A stretch of DNA of 64,000 bases from Galeopsis tetrahit. Lineage: Eukaryota > Streptophyta > Magnoliopsida > Lamiales > Lamiaceae. The notes under the pieces were generated by a model. It saw only the letters and a program-made list of their open reading frames with translations, had not been told where the DNA came from and made no database searches. Made by a program: the position numbers and the translations under genes. Positions 1 to 10,549 of this stretch are shown here, piece after piece. Every line of letters begins with the position of its first letter. Position 1 is the stretch's first letter. The DNA lies in assembly GCA_963675135.1 (NCBI GenBank), contig OY776121.1:83102875-83166874 (forward strand), in the 5' to 3' direction.

Positions 1-782
1 ATATTAATTATGTGTCATCCTATGTGGAAATACACTTTTGGTCCTTCCGATCTATATTTTGGACCAAAGTTGAGAATGAAAGGACTAAAATTGAGATCAA
101 AGAATCAAAGTTGAATAAATAAAAAGTTAAAGTACCTTTTGTGAACTCGACTAAAGTTACAAGATCATTTATGAATAAAATCCCATGGTTTTGAGGTGGA
201 GTTAGGGTTAGCTAGATTGCATCATTTAGTTTATTAAAATAATGTTTTTATTTCAATATTTGCAATATATTTTTATTTATTTGAACATTATTAATTATAA
301 TATTTCCAAAAGTATGTCATTATAGATCAATCATACCTCACTCTGGCCCCATCCTCGTCACCACCTTGCCGCTGCCCGCCACCACACCACCACACCTCCA
401 CACCATTGCCACCACCGTTACCCCATATTCTTCCAAATAGACTCTGGAAAATTCGGCTACGAGATTTGAATCTAGCCATGGAATTTGTCGAGGCTAACCA
501 CTCTAACCTCGTCTCAGTGATATATAGGAATTAAAGCCCCTTGTCAATTTCAAAATTTAATTTCTCTTCCATCTTCGATTCACAATTTTTCATTGTGATT
601 TTTAGCAAATTTTTGTAGTTTTCTTAATTTTTTTTATGTTTGTGTTGGTGTTTGAGAGTGTTTGGACATGGGAAGCCACCAGAATTCTCTGCCGGAAGGA
701 ATACTCACCGACAATAACGAGCAAAATTGGTGACATGGGAAGGTACCGGGAATTTTCAAAAAATTGAGTTTATTTTTATAAA
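1..782. other. Gene-free AT-rich spacer
   Basis: No gene is supported here. The stretch at about 1-110 has the 'ggaccaaa / ggactaaaa' phrasing seen in several inverted-repeat elements further right and is probably a relic of one. A C-rich tract at about 345-425 (CACCACC/CCGCC-like) is low complexity. The rest is AT-rich with no recognisable coding sequence. Confidence 0.5.
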
Positions 783-1640
783 CCTTTAAGTTAACAGGGC
801 GTGCACCTCACGCCCTTAATTTTGTTATTCATTTAACGGAAATATCATACGGCACAACAAATGGTGGAAAAAGGATCGTTTTCGAAGAGGATTTATTTTG
901 ACTGGACTAAAAGTGCAATTTTCCCATTCAAACAAATAAAATGGAGAATGAATCAGGAAAGCAAACAAAACAAGAAATTGCAATAACTCCACCCCCAATT
1001 TCAATTTGATTTTCAAAACAACAACAGTTTCACCATGATTTGCAAAATAGCAATAACTCCACCCCCAGTTTACCCTAATTTGCAAAATAACGACAGTTTC
1101 ATCTCAATTCGTAAAACAACGGCAACACCATCGCTTCACCCCCAATTTTCTAAAAATAACACCACAAAAATTGCTACTATTCTTGAAAAAAGAATTCACC
1201 CACAATTTGCAAAATAATGGCGGTTTCACCCCAATTAGCGAAATTGCAATAACTCTAATTAGCTAACAATTTGAATTGTGAAGAGAGAAAATGTTATAAT
1301 CGAAATTCCTGTCCGAATATGTGGCCTTTCATAAATTAGTAATTAAATAACAATTTCAACTCACAATATTGTGTCAAATACTTTTGAAATAGAGAAAAGT
1401 AAAAAGAAAAATTAAAAAGAAGAAATCTAATCTCACAACGCCCTACCTTCACAGATCTATTGCGGAGAAGAGAGAACCCAAAAATCTAGAGGGGGAAGGA
1501 AAAGTGCCGTAAGACAAAGAGAGAATTCCAATTTTTTTTTATTAACAAATTTACGGGTCAGAATCGATCCAGTTTCACGGATCTAGAATCTGTACCACGG
1601 TTGCACCATTTTTTTCTGCCGAGGCATAATAATTGTACAA
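783..1640. repeat. Dispersed repeat, copy A (pairs with 8485-9290)
   Basis: Several blocks recur in the same order and orientation about 7.7 kb downstream: a 'ttaacag..gcgtg...ctcacgc' block, a block with 'aaatatc.tacgg' and 'agtgcaatttt', and a final block (about 1270-1600 here, 8975-9280 there) with 'gaagaaatctaa.ctcacag', 'taccttcacagat' and 'cacggatcta.aatc'. The copies are diverged, so this looks like an old transposable element family. No coding sequence was recognised. The short reading frames here also read through repeat and are not credible genes. Confidence 0.5.
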
Positions 1641-3276
1641 AAAACGTTATGAAACGGTACAAATAAGAAAAGAAAGGGAATATATATGAATTGAATCTCA
1701 AGATGAGCAGAAACAGTACTATAGAAAATCTAAGTCAAATGACCATGACTTGATTAATGCAAATAGGTTAAATTGCAGACTTGGTTCCTTATGAATGTTT
1801 CGAAAACAAGGTGACACATTCTCGAAACTGATCCCTTTTTTTTTTTTTTTTTAAGTCCCAACCTTTAAATTTTATCCGTTAGATTTGGAAATAATATGAA
1901 ACACGAAAATTGGTACAAGTATCTGATACCCTCCATTAATGTTGTGCGCACATGCCTCCCTCATTGCAACTATCCTTACCATCCACATCCACACCACCGC
2001 CACGCGCCCCAACTCCTGTTGCCACCTCACTACTTCCCACCGCCACACCACCGTCCCCACCGACCTCACCATTCTTCCAATGCAAAGGATGAAGAAAATA
2101 AAAGAAATATTGTTTGACAAAAAAAGAAACATGCGGTTTTCTATATACCCATTTGTGTTGGTTCTACATTTCTATTTCAAAATAATAAATTGCGTTCGTA
2201 TTGGCATTTTGGATGCTGCTGTTAAAATAGGACCGTGAATGAAAATTTAGCATCAATATGAATATGTTTTTCTTAATTGGGTTTTTCGAGGTAGTATAAA
2301 GATTAGGGGGTATTTGGTAACAAATGAGTGATATGGCCGGGAGGACTTCCCTTGCCTTGCCGGAAATTAGCTGAAATCAAGACGAAAAAATTGAAAAGTC
2401 GAATCGTGAACTGGCCACATTAAAAAAATGAAATTGATTGCTAACGGCACTATGTATGATATATAATGGATGGAAAATTCACATGAGAACAAAAATGGTG
2501 GAAAAAGGATCACCATTTTCATTAACACCATTTCTTATGGGATCAAGTCTGCAATTTGCTCCATGTAGATACTGCAGCAACACTTGTATAATTGGAACCC
2601 CCACCTTCTGGGTGCTAGCAACCCCCGATATATCTCTATCAAATTTTCTGAGAATTTGCTTTCTGTTTAAACTTAAGCACACATTATCGGTAGTATAAAA
2701 TTCAAACTCTGCATAATTTTCTGTGATTTATAAAATGCACTACTAATTTTTATATAATTTACTATGTATGATAGAGTCTTTCAAATTTAATTTTCTATTT
2801 AGGTATAAAGAATCACGACTACTGAATTCCCATGCAAGCTCAAAATCAACCCGGCCAGATTTCTATTTATTAATTTACATTGTATATAATTTGTTATATT
2901 AGAGAACCGTAAATTGTGTTGAATTAATTAAAAAGAAAATAGAGAATTGAGTCGTAAATTAATAAACAGCTGGAATCTATCAACATATACGTCTATATAA
3001 AGGTAAATAAAATCTACATTCAAACAACACTAATAATTAATAAAATATTTACGCCTTAAGCAAGTCCCTTGCATGAATCAAGAAGACTATCCAGGCTAGC
3101 TAGCTGTATATTTCACTGTATTAACATCAAGCCATGACACTCACTATATAGTCTACACATAGTAATGATATGGAACTCAATGACATTTCTTAACGAGGCT
3201 TATACCTGCATATATCATTTGTACATTGTACTATACAAGTAATTTATGCAGGTGTTGAGCTCTGTCTAGTCTTCTA
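1641..3276. other. Spacer downstream of the DREB2-like gene
   Basis: No gene seen. It includes a poly-T run at about 1835-1853, a CCACC-rich low-complexity patch at about 1945-2070, and a degenerate end of the 'gggaccaaaagtgcaa' inverted-repeat family at about 2485-2570. The part next to the AP2/ERF gene (about 2960-3276) should contain that gene's 3' untranslated region, but no clear processing signal was pinned down. Confidence 0.4.
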
Positions 3277-3954
3277 TCAATAGAACCAGGGGAAAGCTTC
3301 GGCGCCAAACTCCTCCTTCAGAAACTGGAAAGAAGTACCATTCGCAGCCTCTACCCACATTTTGGTGTCGTCAACCTCGGGAAGATCACTCACATTCAAA
3401 TTCTCGGATATCTCACTCTTACTCAAATAGTATTCACCGCTGCCGCTGCCGCTGCCACTGCCACTGCCACTGCCGCTGTTGATAACTTCACCAGTAGTCT
3501 GGCCAGTACCAGAGTAATAATAATTATTATAATAATTATTATTGTCTAAATTTAGGCTGGTGAAAGGAGCAGGAGCAGGAGGAGGAGCGGCGGAGGCCGA
3601 TTCCAGCAGAGTGGGCTTGCAATCTTGATTGGCAGCTTCTTCATCTTCTTCCAATTGCAAATGGGGCAAATTGAGCCTGGCGTTGGGGCCGAAGAGTTTG
3701 CGGGCAGCGACGTCATAAGCAATAGCAGCTTCGTAGGAAGTGTCGAAGCTGCCAAGCCAGACACGATTGCCGTGGTCAGGCTCGCGGATCTCGGCAACCC
3801 ACTTGCCCCAAGTCCTCTGGCGCACCCCCTTGTATGTGCAGGTGGCGTTCTCCGGGCCCCCTTTCCCCCTCATGCAGCCTTTTCTGGAGCTAGCCTGAGC
3901 CTGGCCCCCGATCTGGATCTGCTTTCGACTATCCTGCTCAGAGTTGAACGACAT
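3277..3954 (-). CDS. AP2/ERF transcription factor, DREB A-2 (DREB2-like)
   Basis: The 225-residue protein has one AP2 domain at about residues 41-97 (YKGVRQRTWGKWVAEIREP ... RLNLP), preceded by a basic CMRGKGGPEN motif at about 27-36, which is typical of the DREB2 (A-2) group. Val53 and Glu58 sit at the two positions (14 and 19 of the domain) that separate DREB from ERF proteins and favour DRE (A/GCCGAC) binding. By family it should be a nuclear activator in drought, heat or salt responses. The C-terminal half is acidic and low complexity: an Asn/Tyr run from an AAT/ATT microsatellite and a Ser-Gly dipeptide run, then a WVEAANGTSF...FPWFY tail that may act in activation. It is intronless. Few DREB2 proteins are this short; DREB2D is comparable. 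The exact paralogue was not resolved. The start is the only ATG upstream of the basic motif. Confidence 0.9.
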   Translation of the reverse strand: MSFNSEQDSRKQIQIGGQAQASSRKGCMRGKGGPENATCTYKGVRQRTWGKWVAEIREPDHGNRVWLGSFDTSYEAAIAYDVAARKLFGPNARLNLPHLQLEEDEEAANQDCKPTLLESASAAPPPAPAPFTSLNLDNNNYYNNYYYSGTGQTTGEVINSGSGSGSGSGSGSGEYYLSKSEISENLNVSDLPEVDDTKMWVEAANGTSFQFLKEEFGAEAFPWFY

Positions 3955-3991
3955 TTGAGATATGTGATTGTTGTGATAAAACTTGTTGAGA

Positions 3992-3998
3992 ATTTATA
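3992..3998 (-). promoter_or_regulatory. Candidate TATA box of the DREB2-like gene
   Basis: On the minus strand this reads TATAAAT within 'ctctataaattctc', about 38 bases upstream of the ATG. If it is used, the 5' leader is very short (about 10 bases), so it may instead be a chance AT-rich match. Confidence 0.4.
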
Positions 3999-4034
3999 GA
4001 GGAAAATGATAAAGAGGGGAGCTAGTTCTGAGTT

Positions 4035-4044
4035 ACACGTGTCC
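4035..4044. promoter_or_regulatory. G-box/ABRE upstream of the DREB2-like gene
   Basis: ACACGTGTCC contains the palindromic CACGTG core of an ABA-responsive element, about 80 bases upstream of the AP2/ERF start. A TGACGTCA palindrome (4244-4251), another bZIP-type site, lies about 290 bases upstream. Both fit ABA or stress control of a DREB2 gene, but function is inferred only from motif and position. Confidence 0.5.
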
Positions 4045-4290
4045 TCGCCATAGATACTTGGCAACACAAACTCATTTTAACGTGCCTGTGTATCCAAATT
4101 TCAATATTGCATGCAGATAAAGGCTAATAACTACGAATTTGTAGGTGGCAAGAACCAGAGCAAGGAACATTACACCTCACAGACCTCTATGCTTTTGTTT
4201 ACCCTCAAGAACAATGGAGAACACCCATTTTTAATTTACCACCTGACGTCACCCATGACCAGGGACAACCTAATTAAGAACAATAGTTAT

Positions 4291-4490
4291 TTTTTTTTTA
4301 AGTCTCGGTTATTCGGTCCGAGGACCGACTAATCTCGGGATCAATCCCACCGCTCACTTGTGGCTTGTGGGGGTCCAGTTTAAACCCAGAATTCTGCATT
4401 CTGTATAGACTTGTGACCCATAAAAATTGTTTGTACCTTAAACTTAAAGAGTTCAACCTTAAGATGTAGAGAGGAGGACACTCCTAAATA
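4291..4490 (-). mobile_element. SINE-like retroposon with 27-bp target duplication
   Basis: Reading on the minus strand, a roughly 190-base body ends in 'cggaccgaataaccgagact' followed by an A-tail (a T-run at 4291-4299 on the plus strand). It is bounded by direct repeats at 4264-4290 and 4491-4518 (27 and 28 bases, differing by one inserted A), the size expected for LINE-machinery target duplications. The same 3' end with a longer A-tail recurs at about 49348-49450. There is no coding capacity. The tRNA-derived head was not confirmed. Confidence 0.7.
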
Positions 4491-4615
4491 GACAACCTAA
4501 ATTAAGAACAATAGTTATTAATATTATTATCGAAACACATAATTTATTTAAGGGACAACCTAATTAAGAACAATAGTTATCAATATTATTATCGAATCAC
4601 ATAATATATATATTA
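4491..4615. repeat. 63-bp tandem duplication
   Basis: Two adjacent copies start at about 4491 and 4554, each beginning 'gacaaccta.attaagaac' and containing 'attattatcga' then 'cacataat'. The target site of the neighbouring SINE lies in a third, interrupted copy at 4264-4290, so the tandem array was probably there before the SINE inserted. Confidence 0.7.
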
Positions 4616-4688
4616 AATTAACTTCATTAAAATGTAATTCTTGCATGATAATTATATCATTGATATTTAAAAATACACCTTTAAAATT

Positions 4689-4835
4689 TATTGGGTGACA
4701 TCTGTCTCCTTTAAACATCCACAGCCTTCCAGACATTACAAAAAAATATTAGAAGAAAAATCTTTTTTTTTTAAATTTATTAATTGGGTGACATCTTTCT
4801 CCTTTAAACATCACAGCCAGACATTACAAAAAAAA
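4689..4835. repeat. Tandem duplication of about 93 bp beside the tRNA gene
   Basis: The block 'ttgggtgacatct.tctcc' through 'cagacattacaaaaaa' occurs at about 4690-4745 and again at about 4783-4834. The second copy ends in the A-run that is the terminator of the tRNA gene on the other strand. There is no coding content. Confidence 0.7.
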
Positions 4836-4843
4836 AAAAAAAT

Positions 4844-4868
4844 TGCGGTGAACGTGGATCGAACACGT

Positions 4869-4911
<43 letters not shown>

Positions 4912-4916
4912 CCCGC
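4844..4916 (-). tRNA. tRNA-Phe (GAA), nuclear type
   Basis: The minus strand folds as a 73-base cloverleaf: acceptor GCGGGGA, D-arm GCTC...GAGC, anticodon stem TCAGA/TCTGA with anticodon GAA in loop CTGAAGA, T-arm with loop TTCGATC, and discriminator A. Internal A and B boxes are intact. A run of 15 T (plus-strand A at 4828-4842) follows the 3' end within one base, a standard Pol III terminator. It matches the nuclear, not the plastid, plant tRNA-Phe. Compared with the plant sequence I know, the outer T-stem pair is A-T instead of G-C: two compensatory changes that keep the stem. The G-A mismatch in the acceptor stem is normal for plant tRNA-Phe. Confidence 0.93.
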
Positions 4917-6462
4917 TTGTTATATTGTTTTATCATTTTACAAATAATTAATATTTCTTAACTACAAAGCTTAACCGAATGTCACAATATTTTCTCGCTT
5001 TATCATATTCATTAAAAATTAACAAAAATACATCTAAATTAAATAGATATAACTATTTTAATAGAATAATGAATTGAAAAATGAATGAACAATCTTAATT
5101 TAATTATACAATGTTAAATAACTTAAGGAACATAAAATTGAGCCAAAAAAAAAACTAGCACAGTGCACTATTGAAAATACAATTTTAATTTCGATTTTTT
5201 TTAAAATAATTCAATCTATGAATATATTAAATATCAACCTATATTTTTCAATTCATATCAAATTTGCGACGATTTTTCATTTCGTCTCAAATTTGCGACG
5301 GATTTTGCAAATTTTTTATTTTTAAAATTTTGCGATGGGTTTTGGGACAGAAACATTTTTTCGTCTCAAATTTGAGATAAATTTTGCTACGATTTATATA
5401 TATATAATTAAAAAATTGAACTTCTAGCCCAAGTTGAAAAAGGCCGCACAAAATACATCGAGGTCGCCGGTACAATACCTAGTGGCTTCAAATTAAATGG
5501 CTAAATTGTTACGGGATGGGTCCGGGCTTTGTCCGAGGTAGGTTGGGTGTGGGTTCGGGTCCTGGTCAGATCAGTACCTGTTTTTTATTTTTAAAATAAA
5601 TTGAGATTGAAAATTCCATCGCAAATTTTAAAAATTAAATAATTAAATACAATATTAAAAATATATATGCTCCATCGCAAATTTGCGACGATTTTCTTTG
5701 AAGTGCCGAGATTCGTTGCAAACATGTTTTGCGACGGTTTTTCCACTACAACCATTTCCTTTCTTTATTATACGAAACAAAATTGATAGGTTGAAAGACT
5801 TAATTACCCTTAAATGAAACAAGGCCGACTGATTGTTTGGAGGCTAACCTACTCCAATTACCTCCATTACTCACTCCTACCTTCAATAATGTTTTCCCAA
5901 ATTCAAATCTCAATTCCCATGATCACGCATTCCATTTCTCTCCCCAAATTTGCAGCTTCTTCATCTCCATTTACAGATTCAGAATCTAATGCATGGAATT
6001 TACAAACCTTTTCCATTTGAGTTGCATGAAATTTGCAGGGCTCGTTCCATTAAATTAACCTCAAAATTTGCAGGAAAACAATACCATCTCCAACAATTTT
6101 ATTAGGAAAAATCCATCCACAGTCCTTCAAATTTTGAAGAGAAGAGGTGGGGGCTTCTTCCATAACACAAAATTAGAGAGGAGAAATCCTTATATAGAGT
6201 TTCAAAAATCTCCATCTCAAATTTACAGAACTTCTTCATCCATTGCATGAAATTTACAGAAATATCGAATTTACAAAAACGTACAACTGCCAAAAAAAAT
6301 TGAATCAAGTGCAAAAAAACGGCGTTTCTTCAGCGTGCCGGTCACATGGTCTTCAAATTTGGGACTTTCCGGCGACGTGGGACCAAAATCAAGCCATTTA
6401 AATAATTGTGGCACTAAATCATTCCAAACTTTTTTCAATATGTGAATGAATGTATTTATTTT
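4917..6462. other. Spacer with relic of an element carrying TTTGCGACG repeats
   Basis: No gene seen. Between about 5226 and 5745 the motif 'aaatttgcgacg' and its complement 'cgtcgcaaat' recur at least six times, the kind of subterminal repeat found in plant CACTA elements, but no matching pair of ends was found. About 6340-6430 contains a fragment of the foldback repeat seen intact at 7245-7492. The reading frames between 5814 and 6314 look like random openings in AT-rich DNA. Confidence 0.4.
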
Positions 6463-7194
6463 GGGGAAAATTGCACTTTTAGTCCTAAATTTTGTCATTT
6501 TCAAATCACTTTTGGTCTTAAATTCGAAAGTGGTACTTTTTATATATGCAAATTTGGTCATATCCGTTAGTTTTTGGATGTAAATCGTTAGTTGACCAAA
6601 ATATATAAAATCTTAATTATTTATGTAATCCTTATATAATTTAAAAAATACAATTTTTTAAAACTAACAATTAATAATTTTTTAATATAAATTATGAAAT
6701 TGCACTAAGTTATATAATCTGAAATTTTAAAAAATTATTTATAGATCCAACTACTTTTTTCCGAACCCAGGAATCTGAATATATTTACCAAAATATAATT
6801 TTTAAGGGTGTTTAATTCCGAAATTTAAATAATTTCTGAACAATCTTGTTTTTATTAAAACTGAAATATATATAACAAATTCTAAAAAATAATTTGAAGA
6901 TACAAGAAATTCTATGTGTCACGAGATCGAATAAAACTTTATGTATATGTTTGAGTTGGGTATTGAGCGAAAATTTAATATTTTAGTTTTGTATTTTAAT
7001 TATTTGTTTTAGAGTTGGGTTTAATTTAAAAAAAAAAAAAAGAAGAGGAATAGCCTCTAGTTGTCAGAGTGTGCAGCCTACGCATGTTTTCTGTTTGAAA
7101 TTTGACGGAAATATCCTATGGGACCAAAAGTGGTGGAAAAAGGATCACAATTGATGAGGGCATATTCTTACGAGACCAAAAGTGCAATTTTTCC
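6463..7194. mobile_element. Non-autonomous inverted-repeat DNA element, copy 1
   Basis: The left end 'gggaaaattgcacttttagt' and the right end '...gaccaaaagtgcaa' plus 'tttttcc' form imperfect terminal inverted repeats. Internal matches continue inward ('aatcacttttggtctt' against 'aaagtggtggaaaaaggatc'). The ends recur in the GLR intron (22725-23742) and as fragments at about 830-935, 2485-2570 and 8545-8645. There is no coding capacity, and target-site duplications were not clear. The superfamily is therefore left open; a MULE relative is possible. Confidence 0.55.
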
Positions 7195-7244
7195 ATTTTA
7201 TTATGGGTAATGATGAATTAAAGTCAATTTGGTCCCATAAATTG

Positions 7245-7492
7245 CCAACCTTTTTTTTTAATTTAGTCCCCCAACTATTTTTTGAAATGATTTAGTCTCA
7301 CATATTATTTGAATTGTTCGATTTTGGTCCCACGACGCTGGAAACCCCCAAATTTTAAGGCTATGTGGCCGACAAGCTGAAGAAAACTTGCTTTGGCTAA
7401 TATTCGGTGACGTGGGACCAAAATTGAGCAATTCAAATAGTTGTGGAACTAAATCAATCCAAAATGTAGTTGTGGGACTAAATCAAAATTGG
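7245..7492. repeat. Foldback inverted repeat, about 80-bp arms
   Basis: The left arm (about 7250-7333) and the right arm (about 7404-7490) are imperfect complements. Both contain 'atttagtccc.caact', 'tttgaattg.tc.attttgg' and 'tcccacg' when read towards the centre. The centre is an 'ctggaaacccccaaatttta'-like loop. A partial copy of one arm is at about 6372-6430. It is probably a MITE. Confidence 0.6.
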
Positions 7493-8024
7493 TGATGTAC
7501 CACTGGTTTGGGCATTTATGATGCCTTTTCTATCTTAATCCATTTTTATTGTTTAAAAAAAATTCCTACTTTTTGTACCACATTGTAAATAAACTCATTA
7601 AATTAATTAAGAACCTAAAAGAAATTAAATTAATTAATTGTTTGTAAATTAAGTTCCATATACAGAAGATGGATTTGTGTAATTAATTTGGTTTGTATGG
7701 AAAGCTAGGAACACCACATCTCCAATGACGTTGAAGTCAAGATTGGCACGGTGGTAAAAGAAATCAAAATGAAAGCCCGGTGCTTGTTTCTTTGGGAGTT
7801 GGTATATATTCTTGTAATTACTCACTATGAGATTGGTATGTAAATTAATCCTAAAATGTGTTGTACAGAGGTGTAATCTGCTGTTGTATAATTTCGTGAA
7901 ATTTAGACTTGTAACCTTCATTCTCGAGTACCCCTGGTACTCCATCAATAAAATTTATTTTCCGATAAAGTAAAAAATAAGCACATGGATGCGTGGCATG
8001 GAAATTAATGTTGTGATTAAAATT
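7493..8024. other. Spacer with one unassigned open frame
   Basis: A 99-residue minus-strand frame (7649-7948) has an unusual, non-repetitive composition (LPKKQAPGFHFDFFYHRANL) and lies just downstream, in its own direction, of the G-box repeat array. I do not recognise it and do not call it a gene. Read on the plus strand, about 7640-7960 resembles a 3' untranslated tail ending near 'caataaaattt'. Confidence 0.3.
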
Positions 8025-8175
8025 CTACACGTGTCTCCATCTCGGATGTGCTAGCAAAGAACGGTTGAACAGATCCACACGTGTCCTCATATCAAATGTG
8101 CTAGAAATGAAATGTTGTATAGCACCACACGCGTCTATATAATAATTTTTTTCATATATACGTGTCTCTATAGTA
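8025..8175. repeat. 50-bp tandem repeat with ACACGTGTC boxes
   Basis: Three units start at about 8025, 8075 and 8125. Each begins 'c.acacgtgtc' (the third has CGCGTC), and the first two continue to '...atgtgctag.aa'; a fourth decayed unit follows. Each intact unit carries a G-box/ABRE core. No nearby gene is clearly served by it. Confidence 0.65.
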
Positions 8176-8199
8176 GATGCATGGAAAGAGTAGATAATA

Positions 8200-8403
8200 C
8201 TCCCTCCTATTCAAAATATAAGTTATTTTGGATCAATGCATATATATTCAAAAAAAATTGATTTCTCATTTTACCTTGTACTTCTCATCAATTGGAAGAA
8301 ATACAATTAATATGCATTGAAAAGTGCAAAAATACATATAATTTGCAAAAAAAAAAAAAAAAAACGAAAGGTCAAAATGACGTATATTATGAATAGGAGG
8401 TAG
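8200..8403. mobile_element. Stowaway-type MITE
   Basis: Terminal inverted repeats are 'ctccctcctattcaaaatat' at the left and its near-complement ending 'gaataggaggtag' at the right, flanked by the dinucleotide TA on each side (8198-8199 and 8404-8405). Length is 204 bp, AT-rich and without coding capacity. The CTCC(A/C)TCC ends and TA target are diagnostic of Tc1/mariner-derived Stowaway MITEs. Confidence 0.85.
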
Positions 8404-8484
8404 TATTTTTTTCAGGACACTACCTTTAGGGGCGTGGCAATTGTAGGACAAAAACGTTCAGACTAGCAAATGTAGGCCATTATT

Positions 8485-9290
8485 TTTTATGTTTACCTAA
8501 TTAACAGCGCGTGTCTCTCACGCAGGAAATTCTGTTAGTTTTAGATGGAATTGAAATATCTTACGGGAGTACCTAAAGTGGTGAAAAATGACCAATTTTG
8601 GTGAGACATAATTCTTAAGGGACTAAAAGTGCAATTTTCTAGTTGAATTTGCATTGATGATAGTATTAGATTTTAGGTTTGTTTGATGAATTGAATATAT
8701 TCTTTATCTATTTATTTATATATGTAGATGGAAACGCCACTGAAAACTCTCACTTTGGAGAATAAGGAGTATTACATTGAATAAACGGAAGTTGAGTTTT
8801 GCTAGGAGGATGCCTTAAAAATGGTGGCACTACTTTTCTAAAGTAGTTTATGCATGTGTTGTCATTGTTAGTGTTTTCGAATGCCGCATTTTAGACAATA
8901 ATAATATTATCAACTCTTCTCACAAAATCTTCTCTCCATCACTAAATCTCAAATCTTCGGAAAATTCCAAACTCTTAAGAGGGAAAAATAATTATCATCG
9001 AAATCCCTGACGGATTAAGGCCTCTCAAAATAACAATTTTAATGCGCAGCAAAATGTCAAATAATTTTGAAACGGAAAAAAATAAAAACGAAGAAATCTA
9101 ACCTCACAGCCACTCCTTACCTTCACAGATTTATTCCGGAAAAGAGAGCCGATAAGAGGTGGAAGAAAAAATGGCACAAGGGTGAGAGAAAATTCCTAAT
9201 TCTCTTATAAACAATTTATCAATAATTAAGCTGACTGGTATTGGATCCTGTTCCACGGATCTACAATCCGTGCCAAAACATAACAATTGA
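8485..9290. repeat. Dispersed repeat, copy B (pairs with 783-1640)
   Basis: This is the second copy of the blocks described at 783-1640, in the same orientation. The most similar stretch is about 8975-9280. It includes a degenerate end of the 'gggactaaaagtgcaatttt' inverted-repeat family at about 8545-8645. There is no credible gene. Confidence 0.5.
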
Positions 9291-10549
9291 ACACTATTAT
9301 CACACTTATAAATAAATGTATTAACACTAACTCTATTACCACACCAATGAGTGTCATATCTGTTTTTCAAAAAAGAAAAATGAGTGTCATCTAATATTCT
9401 CTCAAAATATATTTAAAACACAATTGTCTTAAAATTAATTCTATTACACACATTTTGGTAGTTGGAGAATAACTTCAAAACAATAAATTACAAATGTCAT
9501 AAAAACTAGTTTATTACCACACTTTTTACTGGATTTGATAATATATTTTTTACTAAATATATATATTTTTGTAAATAAATAGCGACTTTTTTTTCGGGGA
9601 CTGAAATTAAAAATTAAAAATAATTCAATTTTTTTTTATCAAACAAAAACTCCTGCATAAATTGCAGAAAATTGAAAGTTGAAACAACCCAAATTGAAAC
9701 AGCCCAATTTGAGAATTAATGAGAAACTTTAAAACTGGCCGGAAAGCTAAATGAGAATCAAAATATATCGGCCCACATTTGAACTCCTAATTCCCAAATT
9801 GAAAAAACTCCTTAAGAAGTGGAAGTACGTTTGCACGAGATCGACCAGTTCATCTCTTTGATCAATTAATCTCTTTCCTTCGCAACTAGCAGGTAAATTT
9901 TCCTCTCTTTTCAGCCGTAATTTTCAATTGCATTTCTTTTGTGTGTTTTTGCGTGTTGTCTATGCTAAAAATCGATTGTTTCTGACTTCAAATGTCTTTT
10001 AGAGGTGAAGAAATTAATTTCTAATTCTATCAATGAGAAGGTGCAATTGTAAATTTTATGCGCATTTCATCTTTGCCCGACTTGATTTGCAAGTGAGAGT
10101 CCTTAGATTTTAAAATGTGTGAAATTTTCCGTCGCAAATCTCATCAAAACGTCGCCGTTTTGTGCCCCATGGAAGTTCATCGGAAATTTTGTTCACTTTC
10201 ACTGTTTGACCAATTCCGTCGCAAATCTCCGTGTTTTTTTTAGTGAAAACACACATAAGTGTAAGTGTTGTTGAAAACCATCATGAGGAGTTTTTCAGAA
10301 AATATCAATTTTAACCCTGTATCTTAGGCTGAGTTCAAATTTAGTCTTGTAACTTTGCACTTTTTCAACTTTTTCAATTTTGTTCCGACAATATCGGTTT
10401 TAGTCCTTTTTGTTGGACATTTTAAACCTCGCCGGAAAACCCACGTGAGGAGCACGTGACTGATTTCAGATTGAGAATTTATAATTTTCCGGCCATTATA
10501 TATGCACATGTGGACTGCCACACAAAAGGGGGGGGGGGGGGCAGGCAGG
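9291..10549. other. Gene-free spacer with repeat relics
   Basis: No gene seen. Two 'ccgtcgcaaatct' motifs followed by 'ttttttttagtg' at about 10110-10245 look like the right end of a CACTA-type relic, but its left end was not found. A homopolymer run of 14 G lies at 10528-10541, immediately before the MULE-like element. Confidence 0.4.

Noticed and set aside
4844..4916. Plastid origin of the tRNA gene
   Set aside because: The acceptor and anticodon-arm sequence match the nuclear tRNA-Phe of plants, not the plastid form, and flanks show no plastid DNA.
5226..5760. Intact CACTA element suggested by 'cactacaa' at about 5746
   Set aside because: The CACTA motif faces away from the TTTGCGACG repeats and no partner end or 3-bp duplication was found. 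Kept only as a relic.
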